The position numbers were made by a program, and so were the translations under genes. From contig JAPUJX010000651.1 in the NCBI GenBank assembly GCA_027295975.1, forward strand, positions 1-5,438: a stretch of 5,438 nt of DNA, given 5' to 3'. Every line of letters starts with the position of its first letter. The stretch's first letter is position 1. The stretch is from Gammaproteobacteria bacterium (GTDB lineage Bacteria; Pseudomonadota; Gammaproteobacteria; Pseudomonadales; Azotimanducaceae). A model generated the notes under the pieces. That model was not told the origin of the DNA and searched no databases. It saw only the letters and a list, made by a program, of their open reading frames with translations. Below, in pieces: positions 1 to 5,438 of the stretch.

Positions 1-500
1 GGGACGACGTTCCGGCAGGGCATGTCGAAGTGCTGGCCCCGGTACCCGGGGTAAGGATCCATGGCGAGCATGTTGCAAATCTGCTCCGTCGCCTCGATGA
101 ACATCTTGCGTTTATCGGCGACGGGAATCCCGAATCCTCCAAGCTCGAGCGCAGCCGATGATTCACCGGTGCCAAACTCCACCCGGCCCTGGGAAACCAG
201 ATCGAGGGTAGCAATCACCTCCGCGGTTCGCGCCGGATGGTTGTACTGGGGAATGACCTGGCGGATGCCGTGCCCGAGGCGAATTCTTTTGGTGCGCTGA
301 GAACAGGCCGCCAGAAACACTTCCGGGGCGGAAGAATGGGAATATTCCTCCAGAAAGTGATGCTTGACCTCCCAGGCGAAGTCGATGCCGAGTTTATCCG
401 CCAGCTCCACCTGATCCAACGCATCGAGGAACAGCTGCTGCTCGGCGCCGTCCGTCCAGGGCCGCGGCAGTTGGTGCTCGTAAAAAATCCCGAACTTCAT
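1..500 (-). CDS. LLM-class flavin-dependent oxidoreductase (luciferase-like monooxygenase), N-terminal part, cut by the window edge
   Basis: The reverse strand reads open from an ATG at 500 to the window edge with no stop, giving 166 residues of a protein whose family is usually about 330-400 aa. The start MKFGIFYEHQ is the typical first beta strand of bacterial luciferase-like TIM barrels. Further family marks are WEVKHHF (43-49), SHSSAPEVFLAA (54-65) and the strand TKRIRLGHGI (70-79). HPARTAE (88-94) and the strand GRVEFGTGES (105-114) follow. Such enzymes use reduced FMN or F420 to oxygenate or oxidise organic substrates in the cytoplasm; the substrate cannot be inferred here. A GAGG ribosome site (511-514 on the complement) lies 10 nt before the start, supporting it. 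The gene begins 4 bp after the stop of the upstream TetR gene, so the two are almost certainly co-transcribed and the regulator probably controls this enzyme. Family assignment is firm; specific function is unknown. Confidence 0.9.
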   Translation of the reverse strand, partial: MKFGIFYEHQLPRPWTDGAEQQLFLDALDQVELADKLGIDFAWEVKHHFLEEYSHSSAPEVFLAACSQRTKRIRLGHGIRQVIPQYNHPARTAEVIATLDLVSQGRVEFGTGESSAALELGGFGIPVADKRKMFIEATEQICNMLAMDPYPGYRGQHFDMPCRNVV

Positions 501-504
501 CGTG

Positions 505-1155
505 TTAATTCCTCAACGCGTTCGTCCGTCTTTCGAAGCCCCGCTCTACAAAATTGACAACCTGATTAATCACCTCGTCGACATCCAGTTGTTTGCGCCC
601 CGCAAAAATCATCGCGTGACGCATGAACCCGCAGATTCCCTGGCTCAGTAGAGAAAGTGATCGCTTACTTTCCGGCTCGCGGTCAGCAACTTCGCTGCCA
701 AGTGCCAGGGACAGAAAATCGCTTATCCGGTCGTATATGCGCCAGGCATCGTCGTTGTTCGGGGCAATCATCACCGGATCGAGAAAAGCAGCCTGCAGGA
801 CGCCCGGATGTTTGCTGCCGTATTCGATCATCGTGCGCAGGATAACCTCGAGCCGTGGACCCAAACCTATCACGCCATCGAGGTTTTCTTCGTAGCGCGC
901 CACCAACTCATCCTGGGCCTGCTCGGCAAAAGCCAGAAACACAGCTTCCTTGTCCTGAAAGTGCAGATAAAAAGTGCCGTTGGCGACACCGGCGGCACGG
1001 GCAATGTCCTGGGGTCGAGTGGCGTCATAACCATTGTCGACAAACAGCCTCCGTGCCGCTTCGAGCAGTTTGCGGTTGCTCTCCCGTCGACGCCGGGCCT
1101 GCCCATCGGCTTGAGCGATCAACACGGACTTCCCAATAAAATGACAATCTGTCAT
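505..1155 (-). CDS. TetR/AcrR-family transcriptional regulator, first gene of the monooxygenase operon
   Basis: This is a 216-residue one-component repressor from the start chosen here. The N-terminal helix-turn-helix spans about residues 24-70: SNRKLLEAARRLF (26-38), NGYDATRPQDIARAAGV (41-57), then the recognition-helix signature NGTFYLHFQDKE (59-70). The remaining helical domain would bind an unidentified ligand. The reading frame extends up to an ATG at 1188, but that codon lies upstream of the start site predicted from the best promoter (-10 at 1176-1181), so I prefer the ATG at 1155. A GTG at 1125 is a serious alternative: it leaves 10 residues before the helix-turn-helix and would put the palindrome 1141-1155 outside the coding region. 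None of the three starts has a strong ribosome site. The monooxygenase gene follows after 4 bp, which suggests local control of that enzyme. Family is certain; start and ligand are not. Confidence 0.93.
   Translation of the reverse strand: MTDCHFIGKSVLIAQADGQARRRRESNRKLLEAARRLFVDNGYDATRPQDIARAAGVANGTFYLHFQDKEAVFLAFAEQAQDELVARYEENLDGVIGLGPRLEVILRTMIEYGSKHPGVLQAAFLDPVMIAPNNDDAWRIYDRISDFLSLALGSEVADREPESKRSLSLLSQGICGFMRHAMIFAGRKQLDVDEVINQVVNFVERGFERRTNALRN
1141..1155. promoter_or_regulatory. Palindrome, candidate operator of the minus-strand TetR operon
   Basis: ATGACA-ATC-TGTCAT is a perfect 6-3-6 inverted repeat. Two further pairs (1138/1158 and 1139/1157) extend it past one mismatch. It sits 14-28 nt downstream of the transcription start predicted from the promoter at 1176-1204, a position where a bound repressor would block transcription. 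Autoregulation by the adjacent TetR protein is an inference from position and symmetry; TetR dimers typically bind such palindromes. Confidence 0.5.
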
Positions 1156-1175
1156 ATTTTGCACTCGCCAGGCGG

Positions 1176-1204
1176 AGTATTGCAACATGGGTACAGGTGG
1201 TCAA
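1176..1204 (-). promoter_or_regulatory. Sigma-70-type promoter candidate for the tetR/monooxygenase operon
   Basis: On the reverse strand TTGACC (1204-1199, 5 of 6 matches to the -35 consensus) is followed by exactly 17 bp and then AATACT (1181-1176, 4 of 6 matches to the -10). Transcription would start near 1169. That excludes the ATG at 1188 as a start for transcripts from this promoter and favours 1155 or 1125. Confidence 0.5.
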
Positions 1205-1225
1205 ATTCATGCGAAGCCGCTTTCG

Positions 1226-1254
1226 TGTGAATCGAACGTTCGGTCTGCTAACAT
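1226..1254 (+). promoter_or_regulatory. Extended -10 promoter candidate for the plus-strand tetR gene, probably leaderless
   Basis: TGC-TAACAT (1246-1254) is an extended -10 element with TG in the right place and a 4 of 6 hexamer. The hexamer 17 bp upstream, TGTGAA at 1226-1231, is a poor -35, which extended -10 promoters tolerate. Seven bases after the -10 comes the A of the ATG at 1261, so the transcript would begin at or next to the start codon. This agrees with the absence of any purine-rich ribosome site before 1261. Confidence 0.4.
1233..1242. promoter_or_regulatory. Palindrome CGAACGTTCG, candidate operator of the plus-strand tetR gene
   Basis: A perfect 10-bp palindrome lies in the spacer between the proposed -35 and -10 of the plus-strand regulator, the classic place for steric repression. 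One further A/T pair (1231/1244) follows after a mismatch. Its sequence is unrelated to the palindrome at 1141-1155, suggesting that the two TetR proteins recognise different sites. The binding protein is inferred from position only. Confidence 0.4.
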
Positions 1255-1260
1255 CGGCCC

Positions 1261-1833
1261 ATGGCAAAAACTGCCAACATCCGCGACACCCTTCTGGAAC
1301 AGCTCGTGGTGGTGTTTCGCGAACGAGGTTACGAAGGAGCAACCCTGGTACAACTTGCCGCAGCCACCGGGCTCGGCAAGGCGAGCCTCTACCACCACTT
1401 TCCAGGCGGCAAAGCGGAGATGGCCGCGGTGTTACTGCGCAAATCCGTGGCAGAGCTGCAAAAGCGCGCATTTGGCCATCTCAGCCGGACCAAAAGACCC
1501 CCCCTCGAACGACTGGATGCCTTCATCGACGGCTTCAGTGACTACGTCGTCCAAGGCTCGAGCCACTGTCTGGTGGCGGTACTGGCTCAGGGGTCCGCGG
1601 CTGGCGAACACAAAGAACTCATCAACGACCAGTTCGGTGACTGGCTCAATACCCTGATCGGGGTATACGAAGAACTCGGCGAAAAGAAGAAACGCGCCCG
1701 CCGCTCGGCGGATCAGTTGCTCGACGAACTCTACGGGGGGTTGTTGACAGCGAAGCTTCTCGGCGACCCGAATCACTTCGTACGCTGTGCCAGACGGCTC
1801 AAGAAAGCGCTCGGGGCGCTAGGGAACCTCTGA
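1261..1833 (+). CDS. TetR/AcrR-family transcriptional regulator, LmrA/YxaF-like
   Basis: A complete 190-residue regulator. The helix-turn-helix covers about residues 7-56: IRDTLLEQLVVVFRERGYE (7-25), TLVQLAAATGLGKASLY (28-44), then HHFPGGKAEM (45-54). The wording SLYHHFPGGK is typical of the LmrA/YxaF branch of TetR proteins, which usually repress efflux pumps or small oxidoreductases. A conserved-looking segment with Cys103 (HCLVAVLAQGS) follows at 102-112, then a basic patch KKKRARR (142-148). An in-frame stop at 1249-1251 makes the ATG at 1261 the only sensible start, and no ribosome site precedes it. The gene is divergent from the other tetR and convergent with the reductase gene, so no target gene lies directly downstream on its strand. 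Its likely targets are itself, the divergent monooxygenase operon, or distant genes. Family is sure; regulon unknown. Confidence 0.94.
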   Translation: MAKTANIRDTLLEQLVVVFRERGYEGATLVQLAAATGLGKASLYHHFPGGKAEMAAVLLRKSVAELQKRAFGHLSRTKRPPLERLDAFIDGFSDYVVQGSSHCLVAVLAQGSAAGEHKELINDQFGDWLNTLIGVYEELGEKKKRARRSADQLLDELYGGLLTAKLLGDPNHFVRCARRLKKALGALGNL

Positions 1834-1873
1834 TCAATTATCGATTGCTCAGCGCGCCCTGCGGGAGGTTCCC
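1822..1873. terminator. Inverted repeat between convergent genes, possible bidirectional terminator
   Basis: GGGAACCTC (1822-1830) pairs perfectly with GAGGTTCCC (1865-1873). The left arm forms the last codons of the plus-strand tetR, and the right arm ends 1 bp before the stop of the convergent reductase gene. The 34-nt loop contains a small CAAT/ATTG stem (1835-1838 with 1844-1847). No T-run follows on either strand, so it is not a canonical intrinsic terminator. The position suits a shared transcription end. Confidence 0.4.
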
Positions 1874-1874
1874 G

Positions 1875-3299
1875 TTAACGCAGCACGGCGAGGAGCCTCT
1901 CCACCCAGCCGATTAATCGTTCGGGCGCATTTTTTCTCCGCCAGCTACCGGCCGCGAACTTATTGGCTTCCGCGAGAGTCGGATAGATGTGGATCGTGCC
2001 CATTATTTTCTTCAGTCCCAGGCCATGGGTCATCGCAAGGACAAATTCACAGAGCAACTCTCCCGCGTGGGCACCAACGATGGTTGCCCCGAGAATGCGG
2101 TCCTTGCCTTTTGGGGTGATGACCTTCACCCATCCTTGTGATGTGCCGTCCACGATCGCCCGGTCCAGGTCGTCCAGGTCATAACGCACCACGTCCACGG
2201 CCAGACCTCGAGCGAGGGCTTCACTTTCCGACAGACCCACCCGGGCCACCTCTGGATCGGTGAAGGTTGCCCAGGGAACCACCGAATAATTGACCCTGAA
2301 CTTCCAGAATCTGCCAAATAACGCATTCACCGCCGCGTACCAGGCCTGATGTGATGCCATGTGGGTGAACTGATACGGGCCGATAAGATCTCCACAGGCG
2401 AAAATATTCTTTTCGGCCGTGCGTAGATAAGCGTCAACGGGCAACGTTCCATCCTTGGATGGTTGCAGCCCGACGGCGTCGAGACCGAGGTTGTCGGTGT
2501 GCGCCCGTCGGCCGACAGCTACCAGGATGCGGTCGAATTCGATGGACACGTCGCCTTTCGGTGTCTCGGCAAACAGGCAATCGTTCACCACCCGTACCGC
2601 CTTGTGGTGGAGCCGAACATCCACACCCTCGGTTTTCAGCACCTCCGCAATGAAAGCCGAGGCATCGGGATCTTCGCGAGGCAGCAGAGCGCTCTCCATA
2701 TCCAGCAACGTCACCCGTGAACCGAGACGGGCAAAACTCTGTGCCAGCTCACAGCCGATCGGCCCGCCTCCAAGCACGAGCAGGCGTTGCGGCAACGTCG
2801 TAAGTTCCCACAGATTGTCGGAAGTCAACGGTCTGACATCAATGAGGCCTTCAATGGGTGGCACCACGGGCACCGCTCCCGTGGCCAGGACAATGTTGCG
2901 GGTGCTCAGCACTTCAGCGCCAACGCGAACATGGTGCCTGTCTTCAAGCCGCGCCTCTCCCATGACGCAGTTGACCCCAAGCTCCGAGTAGCGGGCCACG
3001 GAGTCCTTGGGCTCTATCGTGCGAATCGCTGCCTGTATGCGCGCCATCACCCCGGCAAAGTCGACACGCGGCTCTCCCGGCTCCAGACCGTACTTCTCGG
3101 CGTTTCGGTGGTAATGGGCGATTTTCGCGGAGCGAATTATTGCCTTGCTCGGGATGCAGCCCGTGTTCAGACAGTCGCCGCCCATCTTGTGTTTTTCCAC
3201 CAGGGTGACACGGGCACGCACCGTGGCGGCAACCAGCGCCGCAATGAGACCCGCGGAACCAGCGCCGATTACCACGAGATTGTTATCGTATTTTTTCAT
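1875..3299 (-). CDS. FAD-dependent pyridine nucleotide-disulfide oxidoreductase, mercuric-reductase-like, partner of a VTT membrane protein
   Basis: A full-length 474-residue class I flavoprotein disulfide reductase. The FAD Rossmann motif GAGSAG is at 12-17. The redox-active pair is C43 and C48 in CLNTGCIPSK, ATG at 140-141 is the second flavin signature, and the NAD(P) fold has GGGPIG at 177-182. CGDLIG (302-307) binds FAD, and the C-terminal dimerisation domain starts near 335. D200 at the end of the second strand of the NAD(P) fold suggests NADH preference (inference). The C-terminal motif is HIYPTLAE (437-444): Tyr439 stands where dihydrolipoamide dehydrogenases have their catalytic His. 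There is no C-terminal Cys pair and no N-terminal metal-binding domain, both usual in true MerA. Mercury reduction or lipoamide oxidation is therefore unlikely, and the electron acceptor is unknown. The start overlaps the stop of the VTT gene (ATGA, 3296-3299), so the two are translationally coupled. Databases often label such proteins mercuric reductase. Confidence 0.92.
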   Translation of the reverse strand: MKKYDNNLVVIGAGSAGLIAALVAATVRARVTLVEKHKMGGDCLNTGCIPSKAIIRSAKIAHYHRNAEKYGLEPGEPRVDFAGVMARIQAAIRTIEPKDSVARYSELGVNCVMGEARLEDRHHVRVGAEVLSTRNIVLATGAVPVVPPIEGLIDVRPLTSDNLWELTTLPQRLLVLGGGPIGCELAQSFARLGSRVTLLDMESALLPREDPDASAFIAEVLKTEGVDVRLHHKAVRVVNDCLFAETPKGDVSIEFDRILVAVGRRAHTDNLGLDAVGLQPSKDGTLPVDAYLRTAEKNIFACGDLIGPYQFTHMASHQAWYAAVNALFGRFWKFRVNYSVVPWATFTDPEVARVGLSESEALARGLAVDVVRYDLDDLDRAIVDGTSQGWVKVITPKGKDRILGATIVGAHAGELLCEFVLAMTHGLGLKKIMGTIHIYPTLAEANKFAAGSWRRKNAPERLIGWVERLLAVLR

Positions 3300-3985
3300 T
3301 GATCGGAACGCGCGCGTCGTAACCAGACCAGGCTCTTTTTTGCGAACAGCGGGAACAATCCCAACAGGGAAAACGCCACGATCAGGCCCGGGCTCAGAAT
3401 TCCCGACAGGCTTTCAATCCGTACGAGTTGGGTGCCGGCAAAAACAAAAACAAAGGTTCCCGCCAACATGCCGATCTGGCTCACCCAGTAAAACTGCCAC
3501 AGGGAAATGCGGGTCAGTCCCATCACCAGGTTAACCATGAAAAAAGGCAACAACGGCACCATTCTGAGGCTGAACAGATAAAAACCACCGTCTTCGGCCA
3601 GGCCCCGATTAACCGTAACCAACTGGGTCGCGAACCGCTTCTGTACCCGATCGCGCAACAGCGTTCGCGATACCAGCATGGCAAACGTAGCACCCAGGGT
3701 ACTCGCAAACGAAACCAGCAGAAAACCCCAGGGCAGGCCGAACACCGCACCACCGGCAAGGGTCATGATCAGCGCCCCCGGAACAGACAACGCGGTAATC
3801 AAAACGTACAACACGAAGTAACTCAAGGAACTCACGACCGCGTTGCCCTCGACGTAGGAAACGACATCACCACGAACCTGCTGCAGGTAGGCGAGATTCA
3901 GGTAAGCCCCGCCATCGAGCAGAAAAAAAGTCGCAAACAGAGCGATGACGAGGATTGTCAGAGCAACTTTACCTTTGGTGTTCAT
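3296..3985 (-). CDS. VTT-domain (TVP38/TMEM64, DedA-like) inner-membrane protein
   Basis: From the ATG at 3985 this is a 229-residue, strongly hydrophobic protein. Predicted membrane segments are about 7-23, 53-66, 70-105 (likely including a re-entrant loop), 135-156, 163-186 and 198-216. The VTT signature is visible as VPGALIMTLAGGAVFGLPWG (68-87) followed by LGATFAMLVSR (97-107). The second half carries LRMVPLLPFFMVNLVMGLTR (140-159) and IGMLAGTFVFVFAG (171-184), both typical of the family. DedA/VTT proteins are linked to lipid scrambling or flipping and to membrane homeostasis; a specific substrate cannot be read here. The frame also contains an ATG at 4003 and a TTG at 4021. I prefer 3985 because the hydrophobic helix follows closely, though its ribosome site (GAAG) is weak. 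The gene leads a two-gene operon with the flavoprotein and is divergent from hemB. A soluble redox enzyme tied to a VTT protein suggests a membrane-linked redox role (inference). Confidence 0.9.
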   Translation of the reverse strand: MNTKGKVALTILVIALFATFFLLDGGAYLNLAYLQQVRGDVVSYVEGNAVVSSLSYFVLYVLITALSVPGALIMTLAGGAVFGLPWGFLLVSFASTLGATFAMLVSRTLLRDRVQKRFATQLVTVNRGLAEDGGFYLFSLRMVPLLPFFMVNLVMGLTRISLWQFYWVSQIGMLAGTFVFVFAGTQLVRIESLSGILSPGLIVAFSLLGLFPLFAKKSLVWLRRARSDQ

Positions 3986-4003
3986 GGACGGCTTCAGTAC
4001 CAT
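3975..4003 (+). promoter_or_regulatory. Weak promoter candidate for hemB inside the 5' end of the VTT gene
   Basis: TTGGTG (3975-3980, 3 of 6) is separated by 17 bp from TACCAT (3998-4003, 4 of 6). Transcription would start near 4010, giving a leader of about 26 nt before hemB. Only about 50 bp separate the divergent starts, so the hemB promoter must overlap the start region of the VTT gene, but this particular pair is weak. Confidence 0.25.
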
Positions 4004-4024
4004 TGCGTTTGTTGTGGGCAACTT

Positions 4025-5034
<1,010 letters not shown>

Positions 5035-5105
5035 TCTTCTTGAGCGCGATTTTGGTTTACAGATGAGTCAAGTTTTTGCCCGACTATTGATTGTCGATGG
5101 CAACC

Positions 5106-5250
5106 GCGTTGAGGGTGGGGATGCTCATAGTGCGTCTACGCTCAGTTCCTCCCGAATGCCCTCATTTCGCGAACTTGCCCCCCAAGCGGGTCAATTCGCG
5201 CCATTCGGCTTCGCTCGAGGCCGCACTTTGAGCATCCCCACCCTCAACGC
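5106..5250. repeat. 145-nt imperfect palindrome (long hairpin repeat), copy 1
   Basis: The outer ends pair perfectly for 22 bp (5106-5127 with 5229-5250, beginning GCGTTGAGGG and ending CCCTCAACGC). Pairing continues to 5136/5220 with only two mismatches, i.e. 29 of 31. Further in, CGAATG (5153-5158) pairs with CATTCG (5202-5207), and CGCGAA (5168-5173) with TTCGCG (5195-5200). At the apex CTTG (5174-5177) pairs with CAAG (5183-5186) around a run of C. The whole element is thus one long hairpin centred near 5178. No target-site duplication is evident beside it and no T-run follows it. It could be a non-autonomous MITE-like element, a REP/BIME-like repeat, or a structured RNA. Confidence 0.85.
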
Positions 5251-5281
5251 TGACTGACTTCCGCTCTCGAGGTTCGTCAGG

Positions 5282-5316
5282 TAGCGTCCTGTCGCTAATG
5301 CCGAATCATCGGTTAG
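5282..5316. repeat. Two small overlapping hairpins in the spacer between the repeats
   Basis: TAGCG (5282-5286) pairs with CGCTA (5293-5297). CTAA plus CCGA (5295-5298, 5301-5304) pairs with TCGG plus TTAG (5309-5316), with a two-base bulge. The two stems share 5295-5297 and cannot both form fully. They may be part of the repeat unit or chance. Confidence 0.3.
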
Positions 5317-5365
5317 GGTAATAAGAATGTGCTTAGCGCAAAACACTCGAATCTGGCAGACAGTA

Positions 5366-5438
5366 GCAGTGAGGTCGGCGGTACTCAAAGTCGTGCCTTC
5401 AAGCGAAGCCGAATGGAGCGAATTGACCCACTTGGGGC
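5366..5438. repeat. Second, inverted and diverged copy of the hairpin repeat, cut by the window edge
   Basis: Read on the reverse strand from 5437, this matches the plus strand from 5180 onward. The first 36 positions have 34 identities, including GGGTCAATTCGC and CCATTCGGCTTCGCT. After a short gapped stretch ACTTTGAG is shared (5384-5391 here, 5225-5232 region in copy 1), and a weaker match runs to about 5366. The copy stops at the hairpin apex (CTTGGGG at 5431-5437), so its other arm should lie beyond the window. Confidence 0.8.

Larger units (their letters stand above)
5035..5438. other. Intergenic region after hemB, rich in inverted repeats, no credible gene
   Basis: These 404 bases contain no reading frame that looks like a protein. 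The two short open frames here (5063-5257 plus, 5191-5388 minus) run through the repeat sequences, lack ribosome sites and resemble no family I know. The content is a large palindrome (5106-5250), a spacer with two small overlapping hairpins (5282-5316), and the left part of a second copy of the repeat (5366-5438). No T-run terminator for hemB is visible. Confidence 0.7.

Noticed and set aside
1233..1242. LexA/SOS box
   Set aside because: CGAAC and GTTCG abut directly, lacking the central four bases of the CGAAC-N4-GTTCG type, so a TetR operator is the simpler reading.
2455..2991. Long plus-strand open frame opposite the flavoprotein gene
   Set aside because: Low-complexity Ser/Arg/Pro-rich translation antisense to a full-length, motif-complete enzyme; a composition artefact of GC-rich DNA.
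1875..3299. True mercury resistance (mer) locus
   Set aside because: There is no merR, merT or merP nearby, no N-terminal heavy-metal domain and no C-terminal Cys pair in the flavoprotein.
5106..5250. Integron attC site or cassette array
   Set aside because: The ends run GTTGAGG...CCTCAAC, the reverse of the attC order (RYYYAAC...GTTRRRY), and the consensus fails at the last base. No integrase or cassette gene is seen.
5063..5257. Open frame of 64 residues after hemB
   Set aside because: It lacks a ribosome site, runs into and through the palindromic repeat, and its last part is a translation of the repeat arm.
5191..5388. Open frame of 65 residues on the minus strand
   Set aside because: It starts in the second repeat copy and ends in the first, with no family resemblance or ribosome site.
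5106..5438. CRISPR array
   Set aside because: The repeats are inverted, long and only two in number, with no regular direct repeats or spacers.

Overview
The window looks like chromosomal DNA from a GC-rich proteobacterium, most likely a gammaproteobacterium. The support is the HemB sequence, which carries an Asp-type (Pseudomonas-like) metal site, and the pairing of a VTT-domain membrane protein with a MerA-like flavoprotein. The genus cannot be told from this sequence. No plasmid, phage or transposase gene is visible.

Layout from left to right. (1) Minus strand, 1-1155: a TetR-family regulator followed 4 bp later by a luciferase-like flavin-dependent monooxygenase that runs off the left edge. 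This is a two-gene regulator/enzyme operon. (2) 1156-1260: a short divergent control region with a candidate promoter for each direction and two palindromes, each placed like an autoregulatory operator. (3) Plus strand, 1261-1833: a second, different TetR regulator of the LmrA/YxaF-like type, with a probable leaderless transcript. (4) 1822-1873: a 9-bp inverted repeat between convergent genes, possibly a weak bidirectional terminator. (5) Minus strand, 1875-3985: a VTT/DedA-like (TVP38/TMEM64) membrane protein and a mercuric-reductase-like FAD disulfide oxidoreductase, joined by an ATGA stop/start overlap. (6) Plus strand, 4036-5034: hemB, porphobilinogen synthase, divergent from the VTT gene with about 50 bp between starts. 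(7) 5035-5438: no convincing gene. It holds a 145-nt near-perfect-ended palindrome and, at the right edge, part of a second diverged copy in the opposite orientation, i.e. a local family of hairpin repeats.

The genes fall into three functional units: a TetR-controlled monooxygenase, a membrane protein plus flavoprotein redox pair, and a housekeeping haem biosynthesis gene. The most unusual parts are the hairpin repeat family after hemB, the two head-to-head TetR genes with separate palindromes, and the redox pair. The reductase of that pair keeps the CxxxxC centre but has Tyr where dihydrolipoamide dehydrogenases have their catalytic His. I found no clear evidence for an entirely new multi-gene system.
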